DNA of 64,000 bases from Microscilla marina ATCC 23134 (GTDB lineage Bacteria; Bacteroidota; Bacteroidia; Cytophagales; Microscillaceae): contig NZ_AAWS01000012.1 of assembly GCF_000169175.1 (NCBI RefSeq), positions 129,001 to 193,000 of the forward strand. Reading direction: 5' to 3'. Below are positions 27,806 through 36,683 of the stretch, piece after piece. A program made the translations under genes and the position numbers. The notes under the pieces are model-generated. The model was not told the origin of the DNA, did not search any database, and was given only the letters and a program-made list of their open reading frames with translations. Within the stretch, counting starts at the first letter, position 1. The number at the start of each line of letters is the position of its first letter.

Positions 27806-28525
27806 ATGAAAAAGATAATAATTACTATTGTTACCTGGGGATTGTTGGGAGGAATGACCGGATTTACTCAAAGCAAACAATACCTCAAGCGTCGGATTAC
27901 TCAACTTATTCAAAACCCTGTTGTATCAACCCATCACATACATCAACAGCTGGAGGGTTACATAAAATACCTGGCAACCAAGCGTACACGTTATAAAAAT
28001 GAGCGTAAATTTTTAAAGTATTTGTTTTTTAGTACGCACAAAAAGTTTCTAAAAAAATATGAAATGTATCAAAATTTTTCAGAAATTTTTAGCGAAGAGC
28101 AAAAATACAACTGTGTATCAGGTACTACTTTATACGCCCTTATCTTACAAGAGTTAGGTTATCAGTATTCTATCAGAGAAACGGCTTTTCATGTATACCT
28201 GATAGTACATACCCCAAATTACCCCAAAATTTTGTTTGATTCTACCGACCCACACCACGGTTTTTTGTACAATCCATACGTAGTTCGTAAAAGAGAACGT
28301 CATTACACTAAAAATAATCAACATAAGTTTAATCAGGAAATCACCTTGTCTCAATTGATTGGCTTACAGTACTATAACCAGGGAGTACATCATTTTAATA
28401 AAAAAATATTTGGTAAAGCGCTGGTCAAACTATCTAAAGCATACCAACATTACCCCTCTAGCCGTATAAAGGCATTGCAGGAACTTGCCCAAAGCTTTTA
28501 CAAATCGACATTGGCCGAACGCTAA
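27806..28525 (+). CDS. Secreted transglutaminase-like protein
   Basis: A 239-residue protein with signal peptide MKKIIITIVTWGLLGGMTGFTQ. A Cys-His-Asp arrangement typical of the transglutaminase-like/papain-like fold is visible: Cys in KYNCVSGTTLYALILQELGY (about 101), His in ETAFHVYLIV (about 128), and Asp in ILFDSTDPHHG (about 143). A short helical pair that could be a TPR (YNQGVHHFNKKIFGKALVKL) follows at about 193. This resembles bacterial transglutaminase-like proteins that carry a C-terminal TPR. Substrate unknown. It stands 90 bp before the SpoIIE pair. Confidence 0.68.
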   Translation: MKKIIITIVTWGLLGGMTGFTQSKQYLKRRITQLIQNPVVSTHHIHQQLEGYIKYLATKRTRYKNERKFLKYLFFSTHKKFLKKYEMYQNFSEIFSEEQKYNCVSGTTLYALILQELGYQYSIRETAFHVYLIVHTPNYPKILFDSTDPHHGFLYNPYVVRKRERHYTKNNQHKFNQEITLSQLIGLQYYNQGVHHFNKKIFGKALVKLSKAYQHYPSSRIKALQELAQSFYKSTLAER

Positions 28526-28615
28526 TCAATAGTTACAGGTTATAATATGCCCATGTGTTGCAATTAGGATGAGTTTTTGCTAATATGGTAAAAGGCATAA
28601 AAACCATTGTAATGA

Positions 28616-30769
28616 ATGAATAAGGTTTGGGTATATTGTATATTTTTATTGTTGTTTGTGATGGGGTGTCAAAAGGCAGAAAAGCGCCCAAAGGCAGTCA
28701 AAGGTTACTTAGACTTGCGTCAATGGTCGTTTGACCAGCAACCTGAAATTTCTCTCAATGGACAATGGGAGTTTTTTTGGCAAAAGTATTACCTTCCTGA
28801 CCAGAATCCCTCTGTAACGCCTGCCTATGTAAAAGTACCCTCAGCCTGGACTAAGTATACGATTGACCAACACCCACTTCCTGACAAAGGTTTTGCTACT
28901 TATCGCCTGAGGGTTATCCTTGATACTTCTCAAGTAAATCAACCATTGGCAATCAACGTCAGAATAATTCAGACTGCTTACCATTTATATGTACAAGGCA
29001 AGTATTTGGGTGGAAGTGGTATCCCTGCCACTTCTGCCCAAGCTACTCACCCTGAACTTCACGCCCGGGTATATACCTTCGAGCCTCGGTCTGATACGGT
29101 AGAAGTGCTCTTACATGTCGCATGTTTTCATAACAACTCAGGTGGATTGTCGCGTGCTATTGAGTTAGGCAGAACCGATTACCTCACGCAAAACTTTCAG
29201 TACAGCATATACGTAGATTTTTTGCTGATGGGAAGCTTGTTCATTATTGCTTTGTATCACTTTAGTCTGTATTACTTTCGTCGTCAAAATCTTGCTCCCA
29301 TTTATTTTGGTCTCTTCTGTTTAATTGTAGCCTTACGCTTACTTGCCTTGAGCGCTTTTAATGTGTCAGCTCATTTGAGCTGGGTTACATACGAATACAT
29401 CCAAAAAGCCTCTTATTTGACTTATTATGTAGGCACTTTCACATTTTTATTGTTTATCCGAAGTCTCTTTACTGAGGAGTTTAAGCGTGTGGTCATAAAA
29501 ATAGCGACAGTGGTAGTAGTACCACTTACTGCCTTGGTAGTGTTGAGCCATAATTACATTTATAATAAAACTTTACCTTATTATCAGCTTTTTTCTCTGC
29601 TAGTCATTCTCTATGTTTTTTATGTGTTAACATTGGCGGCTATTCGCAAAAAAAGTGGTGCTCGTACTTTTCTACTAGGGTTTGTTGCCATTGCGGTGAC
29701 GATTGTAAATGATATTTTACATGCCAACCACACCATTGACACAGCACACTATGCCCCTTGGGGATTATTTATATTTGTATTGGCACAAGCCGTAGTATTG
29801 TCTGGGCGTTTTTCCAAGGCTTTTATCAGGGCAGAAGACCTCACCTTTGAACTCAATGACTTGAACCAAAGCCTGGAACAGAAAGTGAAAGATAGGACAC
29901 AATCACTTGATAACACCAGAGGAGAACTTCAGCGCAAAAACGATAACATTACCGCAAGCATTAACTATGCACAAAGAATTCAGAACGCCATGCTGCCTCG
30001 TTGGGCAAAGGTGCAGGAAGATCTTCCAGAGAGTTTTTTAATGTTTCATCCCAAAGACCTTGTATCAGGTGATTTTTACTGGTTTGCCAAAACACCTCCC
30101 GAACCTCTCTATAAAGAGACCATGACCTTTGATGGAGTACACCGGGTTTTTAAAGGACTTACCAACGAAAAGCTCATTTTAGCTGCGGTGGACTGTACCG
30201 GACATGGGGTGCCTGGGGCTTTTATGAGCTTGATTGGAAACAATCTGCTTAACCAGATTATTCTTGAGCAAAAAATAGTGGCTGCGGATGTTGTTTTGCA
30301 TGAATTGAATGTGCACGTAAAACAATCGTTGAAACAGAATGAGACCCATAACAGGGATGGAATGGACATAACACTGGTGGTGATTGACCAACAACAGAAA
30401 ACCATGGACTTTGCCGGAGCCCAAAACCCACTTTATTGTATCCAAAATGAAGAACTAAAGGTAATCAAGGGTACAAAATCATCTATTGGAGGTAGGCATC
30501 ATAACAGTGACGTATTGTATGACAGTTGTCGCATAAGCATTGATCATCCCACTACTTTTTATATGGCTTCAGATGGCTTTCAAGACCAGTTTGGGGGCAA
30601 AGACAATAAGAAGTTTATGGTACGTCGTTTCCGAAAATTATTGTATGAAATACACCGAAAGCCTATGCCTGAGCAGAAAGAAATCCTGGAACAAACGTTG
30701 AGCGAATGGATGCAGGGCGAGTACGAACAGATAGATGATATATTGGTGATAGGAGTAAAACTGAGTTGA
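28616..30769 (+). CDS. 7TM-DISM receptor with SpoIIE phosphatase domain (lipoprotein-like N terminus)
   Basis: A 717-residue signalling protein. The N terminus ends in the lipobox-like LLLFVMGC (Cys 18). A 7TMR-DISM extracellular jelly-roll-like domain follows (LNGQWEFFWQKYY, about 47-190), then seven membrane helices (about 197-400), a coiled coil (about 410-450), and a PP2C-type SpoIIE domain (about 465-717). The latter has AAVDCTGHGVPGAFMSLIGN and ASDGFQDQFGG, with the metal-binding Asp residues. It should sense an extracellular ligand and dephosphorylate a cytoplasmic partner. A paralogue follows 47 bp downstream. Confidence 0.88.
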   Translation: MNKVWVYCIFLLLFVMGCQKAEKRPKAVKGYLDLRQWSFDQQPEISLNGQWEFFWQKYYLPDQNPSVTPAYVKVPSAWTKYTIDQHPLPDKGFATYRLRVILDTSQVNQPLAINVRIIQTAYHLYVQGKYLGGSGIPATSAQATHPELHARVYTFEPRSDTVEVLLHVACFHNNSGGLSRAIELGRTDYLTQNFQYSIYVDFLLMGSLFIIALYHFSLYYFRRQNLAPIYFGLFCLIVALRLLALSAFNVSAHLSWVTYEYIQKASYLTYYVGTFTFLLFIRSLFTEEFKRVVIKIATVVVVPLTALVVLSHNYIYNKTLPYYQLFSLLVILYVFYVLTLAAIRKKSGARTFLLGFVAIAVTIVNDILHANHTIDTAHYAPWGLFIFVLAQAVVLSGRFSKAFIRAEDLTFELNDLNQSLEQKVKDRTQSLDNTRGELQRKNDNITASINYAQRIQNAMLPRWAKVQEDLPESFLMFHPKDLVSGDFYWFAKTPPEPLYKETMTFDGVHRVFKGLTNEKLILAAVDCTGHGVPGAFMSLIGNNLLNQIILEQKIVAADVVLHELNVHVKQSLKQNETHNRDGMDITLVVIDQQQKTMDFAGAQNPLYCIQNEELKVIKGTKSSIGGRHHNSDVLYDSCRISIDHPTTFYMASDGFQDQFGGKDNKKFMVRRFRKLLYEIHRKPMPEQKEILEQTLSEWMQGEYEQIDDILVIGVKLS

Positions 30770-30816
30770 TAAATTGCCTTAAAATGTATAATTTAGGTTT
30801 TGCTAAACCATAAATT

Positions 30817-33054
30817 ATGCCTGTGCACTATCTGAAATACTGCTTGTTTTATTGGTTATTTTTAGGAATACCAAGCTTGGTGCTGGCTCAGGAAACAGTG
30901 GTTATACCAGATAGTTTGGCAAAGTTGCCCGTGTACAATGGAGGTCGCTTTCATGACGTAGCCAGGCAACTTCATATCTTACGCGACAAATCTCAACAGC
31001 TAACTTACCCGCAGATAAAGCAGTTTTCTTCTAAGTTTATTGCCAACAATACCCACCAACAGCCACTTGAACACTTTGAGAGTTGCTGGGCAAAAATCAC
31101 CTTACAATCTCCCATTACTCAAGACTACTTTTTGTATTTTCCCTCTTCATTTGACATAGATGTGTATGTCGAGTACCCAAAAGGCAAAGTTGTATTCAAA
31201 AAGACCGGTTATCATTTGCACCCTTCACAAAAAGATGTAAAAAACTACCGAAAACATTTTGTAAGAGTACAACTTAATGCCCAGCGAGCAACTACCTTAT
31301 ACATTCACTATAAAATGGGCTATCGTTCATTTTTTAATGCCGAGGTGTTGCTTTCCCTACACCCGGCAAAAGTGTACGAAACTTCGGGCTACGTGTTAAA
31401 CATAGTAAAATTACACGAAGTATTTATTTACATCTGGGTAGTTTTGATGGTATACAATGGATTACTTTTTCTGATAATCAAAGAACGTTTATACCTCATC
31501 TATACCTTTTATATATTTACCTGGCTTGGCTTTAGTGATACCTCGTTTCATGTATTATCTCTTTATTTTACCAAGGCATACCTGGTGCCTGTCTGGATCA
31601 TATTTGTGTTTTTATACTGTTCCAGCTTTGTGGTGTTTTTACAGCATTACCTTAAGGTAAAAGAACATTTGCCCCGCTTTGCCCGCATCAACCGTTTATT
31701 GTTGGTGTTTTTTTGCTGGGTTTTATTTTATGGGCTAATTGACTTTCTGCTTACTTATCAGTGGGTGCCTGTGTCTGCATTTACCAAAACCTTGTACACC
31801 TATGTAATTGATATTTGCTTCGTTTTTATACTTATCTCTACCCTCATTCCTTTGTTGTTTTTTTTGCAGGCAGTGATCATTTACCGCAAAGGATACAAAC
31901 CTGCCAGCTGGTATATAGCAGGGAGTTTTATACTCTTATTCAGTGTGTCAGGGTACTATATCATCAACTATATTTTTAAGTTCAACAACAATGAATTATT
32001 TGTAAATAATGTGTTTCGAGTAGGGCAACAAATAGGGTTTACCCTTGAAATGATGATTTTTTCGATAGGCATTGGGTATCGCTATAACAGCACCCAGAAA
32101 GCAAAGCAAGAGTTGTTGCAAAACCAAAACCAACTGTTGGAAGAGCAAGTGAGCCTGCATACTCAACAACTGACTAAAGCCAACTATGAAATTACCCGAC
32201 AGCGTGATCACCTTAAGCAGAAAAATAAGGACATCATGGATAGTATCAACTATGCCCGTTATATCCAGCAAGCCTTTTTGCCCCAAAAAACTGCCATTCA
32301 GGCATTGCTCCCAGAGAGCTTTATATTTTTTAAACCCAAAGAGGTGGTTTCAGGCGATTTTTACTGGTTTGCCAAAATTAACCGCAGAGCACAGTTGGTG
32401 AGAAATAAAATGTACCAAGGTGCTGACTACCAGCGTAGTAAAATACAGTATGATAACTCAAAAGTTGTAATTGTTGCCGCCGATTGTACCGGGCACGGAG
32501 TAGCGGGAGCCTTGATGAGTATGGTAGGCAATGATGCGCTGAATAAAATTGTCCTTGACCGGGGAATTGTAGAGGCCGATAAAATTTTGAATCTACTCAA
32601 CTTTAATATTTTACAGTTAATCTATAATCAAGAAGCCAGAAGTGGTGTAGGCATGGATGTTTCGCTGGCTGTGATAGACCAAACCGCCAAAACTATAGAG
32701 TTTGCTGGGGCGCTTAGCTCTTTAGTGGTGATACAAAACGGTGAGCTAAGGAGCATCAAAGGGGATATTTTTCCGGTGGGTGGGATAGGTGGAGTAGCAA
32801 GGCGTTTTTCAAAACATGTGGTAGATGTTTCGGTACCCACTACGCTTTACCTGTTTTCTGATGGTTTTAGAGATCAGTTTGGAGGAGAGGCTGGCAAAAA
32901 GTTTAGCACCAAACGTTTTTATAAGCTACTTCATAGCATACATACCGAGCCTATGCCTCGTCAGGAAGCCATTTTAAAAGACACGATCCAGCAATGGATG
33001 GGTGGACACGATCAACTGGACGATATGCTGGTCATGGGGATTAGGGTGGTGTAA
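30817..33054 (+). CDS. 7TM-DISM receptor with SpoIIE phosphatase domain (paralogue)
   Basis: A 745-residue protein. It has a signal peptide (LFYWLFLGIPSLVLAQ), a DISM extracellular domain (SCWAKITLQSPITQDYFLYF, about 88-180), seven membrane helices (about 195-420), a Gln-rich coiled coil (about 430-470), and a SpoIIE phosphatase domain (about 485-745). The phosphatase motifs are VAADCTGHGVAGALMSMVGN and FSDGFRDQFGGEAGKKF. It shares domain order and many phosphatase residues with the upstream gene, pointing to tandem duplication. No phosphorylated target or kinase gene adjoins it. Confidence 0.88.
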   Translation: MPVHYLKYCLFYWLFLGIPSLVLAQETVVIPDSLAKLPVYNGGRFHDVARQLHILRDKSQQLTYPQIKQFSSKFIANNTHQQPLEHFESCWAKITLQSPITQDYFLYFPSSFDIDVYVEYPKGKVVFKKTGYHLHPSQKDVKNYRKHFVRVQLNAQRATTLYIHYKMGYRSFFNAEVLLSLHPAKVYETSGYVLNIVKLHEVFIYIWVVLMVYNGLLFLIIKERLYLIYTFYIFTWLGFSDTSFHVLSLYFTKAYLVPVWIIFVFLYCSSFVVFLQHYLKVKEHLPRFARINRLLLVFFCWVLFYGLIDFLLTYQWVPVSAFTKTLYTYVIDICFVFILISTLIPLLFFLQAVIIYRKGYKPASWYIAGSFILLFSVSGYYIINYIFKFNNNELFVNNVFRVGQQIGFTLEMMIFSIGIGYRYNSTQKAKQELLQNQNQLLEEQVSLHTQQLTKANYEITRQRDHLKQKNKDIMDSINYARYIQQAFLPQKTAIQALLPESFIFFKPKEVVSGDFYWFAKINRRAQLVRNKMYQGADYQRSKIQYDNSKVVIVAADCTGHGVAGALMSMVGNDALNKIVLDRGIVEADKILNLLNFNILQLIYNQEARSGVGMDVSLAVIDQTAKTIEFAGALSSLVVIQNGELRSIKGDIFPVGGIGGVARRFSKHVVDVSVPTTLYLFSDGFRDQFGGEAGKKFSTKRFYKLLHSIHTEPMPRQEAILKDTIQQWMGGHDQLDDMLVMGIRVV

Positions 33055-33118
33055 ACTTGTTATCTAAGTTTTTTGTATAATGAATAAGTGTTATATTATA
33101 ACCATAAAAAAAATGTAG

Positions 33119-35425
33119 ATGGAAAAAATACCATTCAATGTTTCAGCTAGAGCTGCTCGCTTGATAGGGAGGGAAAATGTTGCAAAAGCAGAGGGAGCAC
33201 TAATTGAATTAATTAAAAATACTTATGACGCAGATGCCACTATTTGTGTTGTATATATCAATACAAATAGTGATAAAATCACCATTATAGATAACGGTGA
33301 AGGAATGACTGATGATGTTATTAAAAGCAAATGGATGACCATAGGAACCGATCACAAGCAGTATGATTTTAAATCAAAAGAAGGAAGAGTTAGAACCGGG
33401 GCAAAAGGCATAGGCAGGTTTGCCTTGGATCGCTTAGGTGCAACTTGTGAAATGTTGACAAAAATTCAAAAAGATGTAGGATTTATTTGGACAGTAGATT
33501 GGAGTAATTTTGAAGTTAAAGGTATTACTATAGGTGATGTTAAAGCTACGCTGGATAGTGATAAACAAATGTGTTTAAAAAGTGAAGTGAAGAAACGTTT
33601 AGAGTTGTTTGATCTTAAACATTTATGGGATGAGTGGGGAGGTAATCATGGAACTATCATTGAAATTAAAGGCTTAAGAGATGTTTGGGGTGATGATGTT
33701 ATGGAAAACCTATTTACTAGTTTAGAACTTTTAATTCCCCCAAAGGAACAGAGCCCATTCAAAGTACACCTGCTTTACAATGAAGAAATTGATAAGTTTG
33801 GGGAGGTAAAAGCAACAATATGTGATGACTATGATTACAAGTTGTATGCAGCAGTAAATGAAGATAAGTCTGTGGAAGTTAATATTTATCGCAACGAATT
33901 AAAGTTCTCAGAGTTATTTGAATGGAATTTTTTTGATTCTGAATTGACAACAGTACCTCAATTTAGACTTGAAGGATTTGAACAAGGGAAAGTTACCATA
34001 AATACTAGTGTAGAAAAGTTATTACCAGGTTTTAAAGAAGTAGATGATGATGATTTGATTAATCAAATAGGTGCGTTTGATTTTTCTTTTTATTTTATGA
34101 AACGTGGGGGAGGGAGTGATGAAAGGATTAATTCACCTTATCCTTATAAACCATTCAATTTACGTGATAGGAAAATTTGGTTAGAGAAGTTTGGAGGAAT
34201 TAAATTATATAGAGATAATTTTAGGGTGAGACCTTATGGTGAAGTAGGCAGTAATGCTTTTGATTGGTTGGGGTTAGGTAGTAGAGCTTCGAGTAGTCCG
34301 ACAGTTACCCGTCCAGGATATAAAGTTAGACCTAATCAAGTTTATGGTGTGTTAAATATTTCAAGGATAGGTAATATTAACTTTCAGGATAAGTCAAGCC
34401 GTGAAGGTTTACAAGAAAATGATATATTTAGTGTTTTTAAACAGTTAGTTCTAGGGATTATTGATGTTTTTGAGAAGGATCGGAATAAAGTAATGACAAC
34501 TTTGAAAAAAATCAATGATCAGCGAAAAAAGACTGAAAGTACGAAGAGTGAAGCAAATAAAATTATCGAGAGCATAGAGCGTGGAGACATTCGTGATATG
34601 TCGGATGAAGAACAGAAAACGTTAGTTTCTGCATATAAAATTCAAATAGCAGAAGGTGAAGATTTCAAAGAGGAACAAAAGCTTTTAAGGGTATTAGCAA
34701 CTACGGGTTTAATTATTACTTCATTTACTCATGAGTTGAAATCATTGAGTAGAAGGATTGGTTCTCGCACAAAAAATTTGCAAAAAGTATTAGATGAATT
34801 GCTTGATAGTGAGCAGCTTAATTTATTGCCAGATTATACTAATCCATTAGTGATGTTGTCTGATATGGGAGCTGAAGATGAAAAGTTAAAGCAATGGTTA
34901 GATTTTTCTTTGGCTTCGATTCAGAAGAATAAAAGGAACCGAAAAAAAATTAACTTGGTAGATTACATTAAACGGTTTGAGAAAATGTGGCAAACCTTTC
35001 TTGATGTAAGGCAGATTAAGTTTAAGGTTGTTAAGTCAGGGTTTGATGTTGTAGATGTAAGCTTTCGTGGGCATGAGATTGATTTAGATGGTATATTTAA
35101 CAACTTGATTGCTAATTCAATAGAAGCTCTTAAAAGAAAAGGAGGAGCAAAAGAACGGAAAATTAATATTCAGTTTGACTTATTGAATGACTCTGTTATC
35201 TATGAAGATTCTGGTCCTGGTTTGTCTAATGATATTGAGAACCCTAAACAAATTTTTGAACCTTTCTTTACCACTAAGCGGAATAAAAAAGGGGAGCAAG
35301 TGGGGACTGGTTTAGGAATGTGGATAGTAAAAAATATTTTAGATGAATATGATGGGAAAATTGTATTCTTGGATGTTAAGACCTGTTTTAAAATCAAAAT
35401 AATTTTACCATATCAAAAACATTAA
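33119..35425 (+). CDS. Hsp90/MORC-like ATPase fused to a histidine-kinase core
   Basis: A 768-residue cytoplasmic protein with two GHKL ATPase modules. N-terminal module: LIELIKNTYDADA (about 28-40), IDNGEGM (about 60), and GAKGIGRFALDRLG (about 98-111), as in Hsp90, MutL and MORC. C-terminal module: an H-box, SFTHELKSLSRR (His 538), N-box NNLIANSIEAL (about 660), G1 EDSGPGLS, F-box IFEPFFTTKR, and G2 GTGLGMWIV (about 730). No membrane segment is evident. It begins a five-gene operon with 6-bp spacing to a receiver-like gene, so phosphotransfer is likely. Base composition is AT-rich compared with neighbours, suggesting transfer. Confidence 0.85.
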   Translation: MEKIPFNVSARAARLIGRENVAKAEGALIELIKNTYDADATICVVYINTNSDKITIIDNGEGMTDDVIKSKWMTIGTDHKQYDFKSKEGRVRTGAKGIGRFALDRLGATCEMLTKIQKDVGFIWTVDWSNFEVKGITIGDVKATLDSDKQMCLKSEVKKRLELFDLKHLWDEWGGNHGTIIEIKGLRDVWGDDVMENLFTSLELLIPPKEQSPFKVHLLYNEEIDKFGEVKATICDDYDYKLYAAVNEDKSVEVNIYRNELKFSELFEWNFFDSELTTVPQFRLEGFEQGKVTINTSVEKLLPGFKEVDDDDLINQIGAFDFSFYFMKRGGGSDERINSPYPYKPFNLRDRKIWLEKFGGIKLYRDNFRVRPYGEVGSNAFDWLGLGSRASSSPTVTRPGYKVRPNQVYGVLNISRIGNINFQDKSSREGLQENDIFSVFKQLVLGIIDVFEKDRNKVMTTLKKINDQRKKTESTKSEANKIIESIERGDIRDMSDEEQKTLVSAYKIQIAEGEDFKEEQKLLRVLATTGLIITSFTHELKSLSRRIGSRTKNLQKVLDELLDSEQLNLLPDYTNPLVMLSDMGAEDEKLKQWLDFSLASIQKNKRNRKKINLVDYIKRFEKMWQTFLDVRQIKFKVVKSGFDVVDVSFRGHEIDLDGIFNNLIANSIEALKRKGGAKERKINIQFDLLNDSVIYEDSGPGLSNDIENPKQIFEPFFTTKRNKKGEQVGTGLGMWIVKNILDEYDGKIVFLDVKTCFKIKIILPYQKH

Positions 35426-35431
35426 GAAGAG

Positions 35432-36067
35432 ATGATGTATAAAATAGCCTATGTAGATGAAGCTCCAGCAGAAAGAAGGCAGTTTCAGTTTTACATGCAT
35501 AATGAATCAGATATTAACGTGATACCTATAGAACCTGTAGAACATATAGATAACTTGATTTTAAAAATTATTGAAGCAAAAGTTGATGCATTGGTTGTAG
35601 ATTTTGATTTGACTGATCAAAATCCTGTAATAGATTATAAGGGAGATGAAGTTGTAGACAAACTATTAAAAAAAAGAGAAGGCTTTCCTGTGTTTATTTT
35701 CACAAATTTTGACGAAGATGCAATGGATGAAAGCTATGATGTGAATATTGTGTATGATAAAAAATTAATGAGTGATGAGGCTTTTGCAGATCAAATTAAG
35801 TTTAAAGAAAGGTTGAAAAAACAAGTAAAGCACTACAGGCATAAGTTAAACGTCAAGGAGCAAAGGTTATTAGAGTTAATTAATAAGCGTGATAGTGAAG
35901 GATTAACAGGGGTAGAAGAAGATGAACTGATCGATTTGGATGATACAATACAAAAAGCTTTAGATAAATCTCTCTTGATGCCAAGAGGAATTAAGACTAG
36001 TACCAGTGATGAAAAGCTAACTTCTTTATTGAAAAAAACAGATGAAATTTTAAATAAAATTAAGTAG
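35432..36067 (+). CDS. Receiver-like protein without output domain
   Basis: A 211-residue protein whose first 115 residues look like a response-regulator receiver: an acidic pair in YVDEAP (D9, E10), a phospho-acceptor candidate in LVVDFDL (D57), Thr91 in FIFTNFDED, and Lys110/111 in VYDKKLM. The remaining 95 residues are charged helices (VKEQRLLELINKRDSEG) with no DNA-binding motif. It lies 6 bp after the GHKL-kinase gene and 1 bp before the HNH gene. Inference: it carries the kinase signal to the nuclease or methyltransferase by protein contact. Confidence 0.72.
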   Translation: MMYKIAYVDEAPAERRQFQFYMHNESDINVIPIEPVEHIDNLILKIIEAKVDALVVDFDLTDQNPVIDYKGDEVVDKLLKKREGFPVFIFTNFDEDAMDESYDVNIVYDKKLMSDEAFADQIKFKERLKKQVKHYRHKLNVKEQRLLELINKRDSEGLTGVEEDELIDLDDTIQKALDKSLLMPRGIKTSTSDEKLTSLLKKTDEILNKIK

Positions 36068-36068
36068 T

Positions 36069-36677
36069 ATGTCAAAAGAAATTCTCTTCAGACAGGTAAA
36101 TCCCTCCAGGACATATAGCGGGCGAGAGTACAAAAATTATAGAGCTTATAAATCAGCATTAAGGTCCGATTTTAATAAACGTTGTGGATACTGTGACTGT
36201 GTAGACTTTTGGCATGGTGGTGAAAATAACTTTCATGTTGAACACTTTGCTCCAAAGTCACTATTTCCAACTTTACAAACAAAATATAGTAATTTAATTT
36301 ATTCATGTGCAACTTGCAACGTTGCAAAAGGAAATGATTGGGTTTCTAATGACTCAACAATACCTAATATAAATGGAAAGGGATATGTTGACCCCTGTAA
36401 CCCTTCATTTGTTCAGCATTTTTCTAGAATAGAAAGTGGTGCTATAATACCTAAGTCTAGTATAGGGAGATATATGTATATTAAGCTTAAGTTATATTTA
36501 GAAAAGAATAGAGTAATGTGGATGTTACATAAAATATATGAAAAAATAAATCTAATTAAAGATGCATTGAAAAACCAAACAAATGAAGTTCTAAAACAAG
36601 AGTTGACAAATATTTTTAACGAATTATCAACTGAATTTTTTCGTTATTTAAATTATTTGGAGATTCAATTAAATTGA
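36069..36677 (+). CDS. HNH endonuclease (Septu PtuB/retron-type)
   Basis: A 202-residue nuclease. Two zinc pairs, CGYC (C39, C42) and CATCN (C80, C83), flank the HNH core: His56/His59 in NFHVEHFAPKS and Asn75 in YSNLIYSC. This spacing matches the HNH family that acts as effector in Septu and some retrons (established knowledge). Very AT-rich: the 60 bases from 36541 have 13 G or C. Its TGA stop at 36675 is in the same reading frame as the following methyltransferase, three codons upstream of that gene's TTG. Confidence 0.85.
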   Translation: MSKEILFRQVNPSRTYSGREYKNYRAYKSALRSDFNKRCGYCDCVDFWHGGENNFHVEHFAPKSLFPTLQTKYSNLIYSCATCNVAKGNDWVSNDSTIPNINGKGYVDPCNPSFVQHFSRIESGAIIPKSSIGRYMYIKLKLYLEKNRVMWMLHKIYEKINLIKDALKNQTNEVLKQELTNIFNELSTEFFRYLNYLEIQLN

Positions 36678-36683
36678 AAAATA

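Noticed and set aside
33057-33081. TTGTTA and TATAAT as a sigma-70-like promoter of the defence operon
   Set aside because: The spacing is only 13 bp and Bacteroidota promoters use a different consensus, so the match is not convincing.
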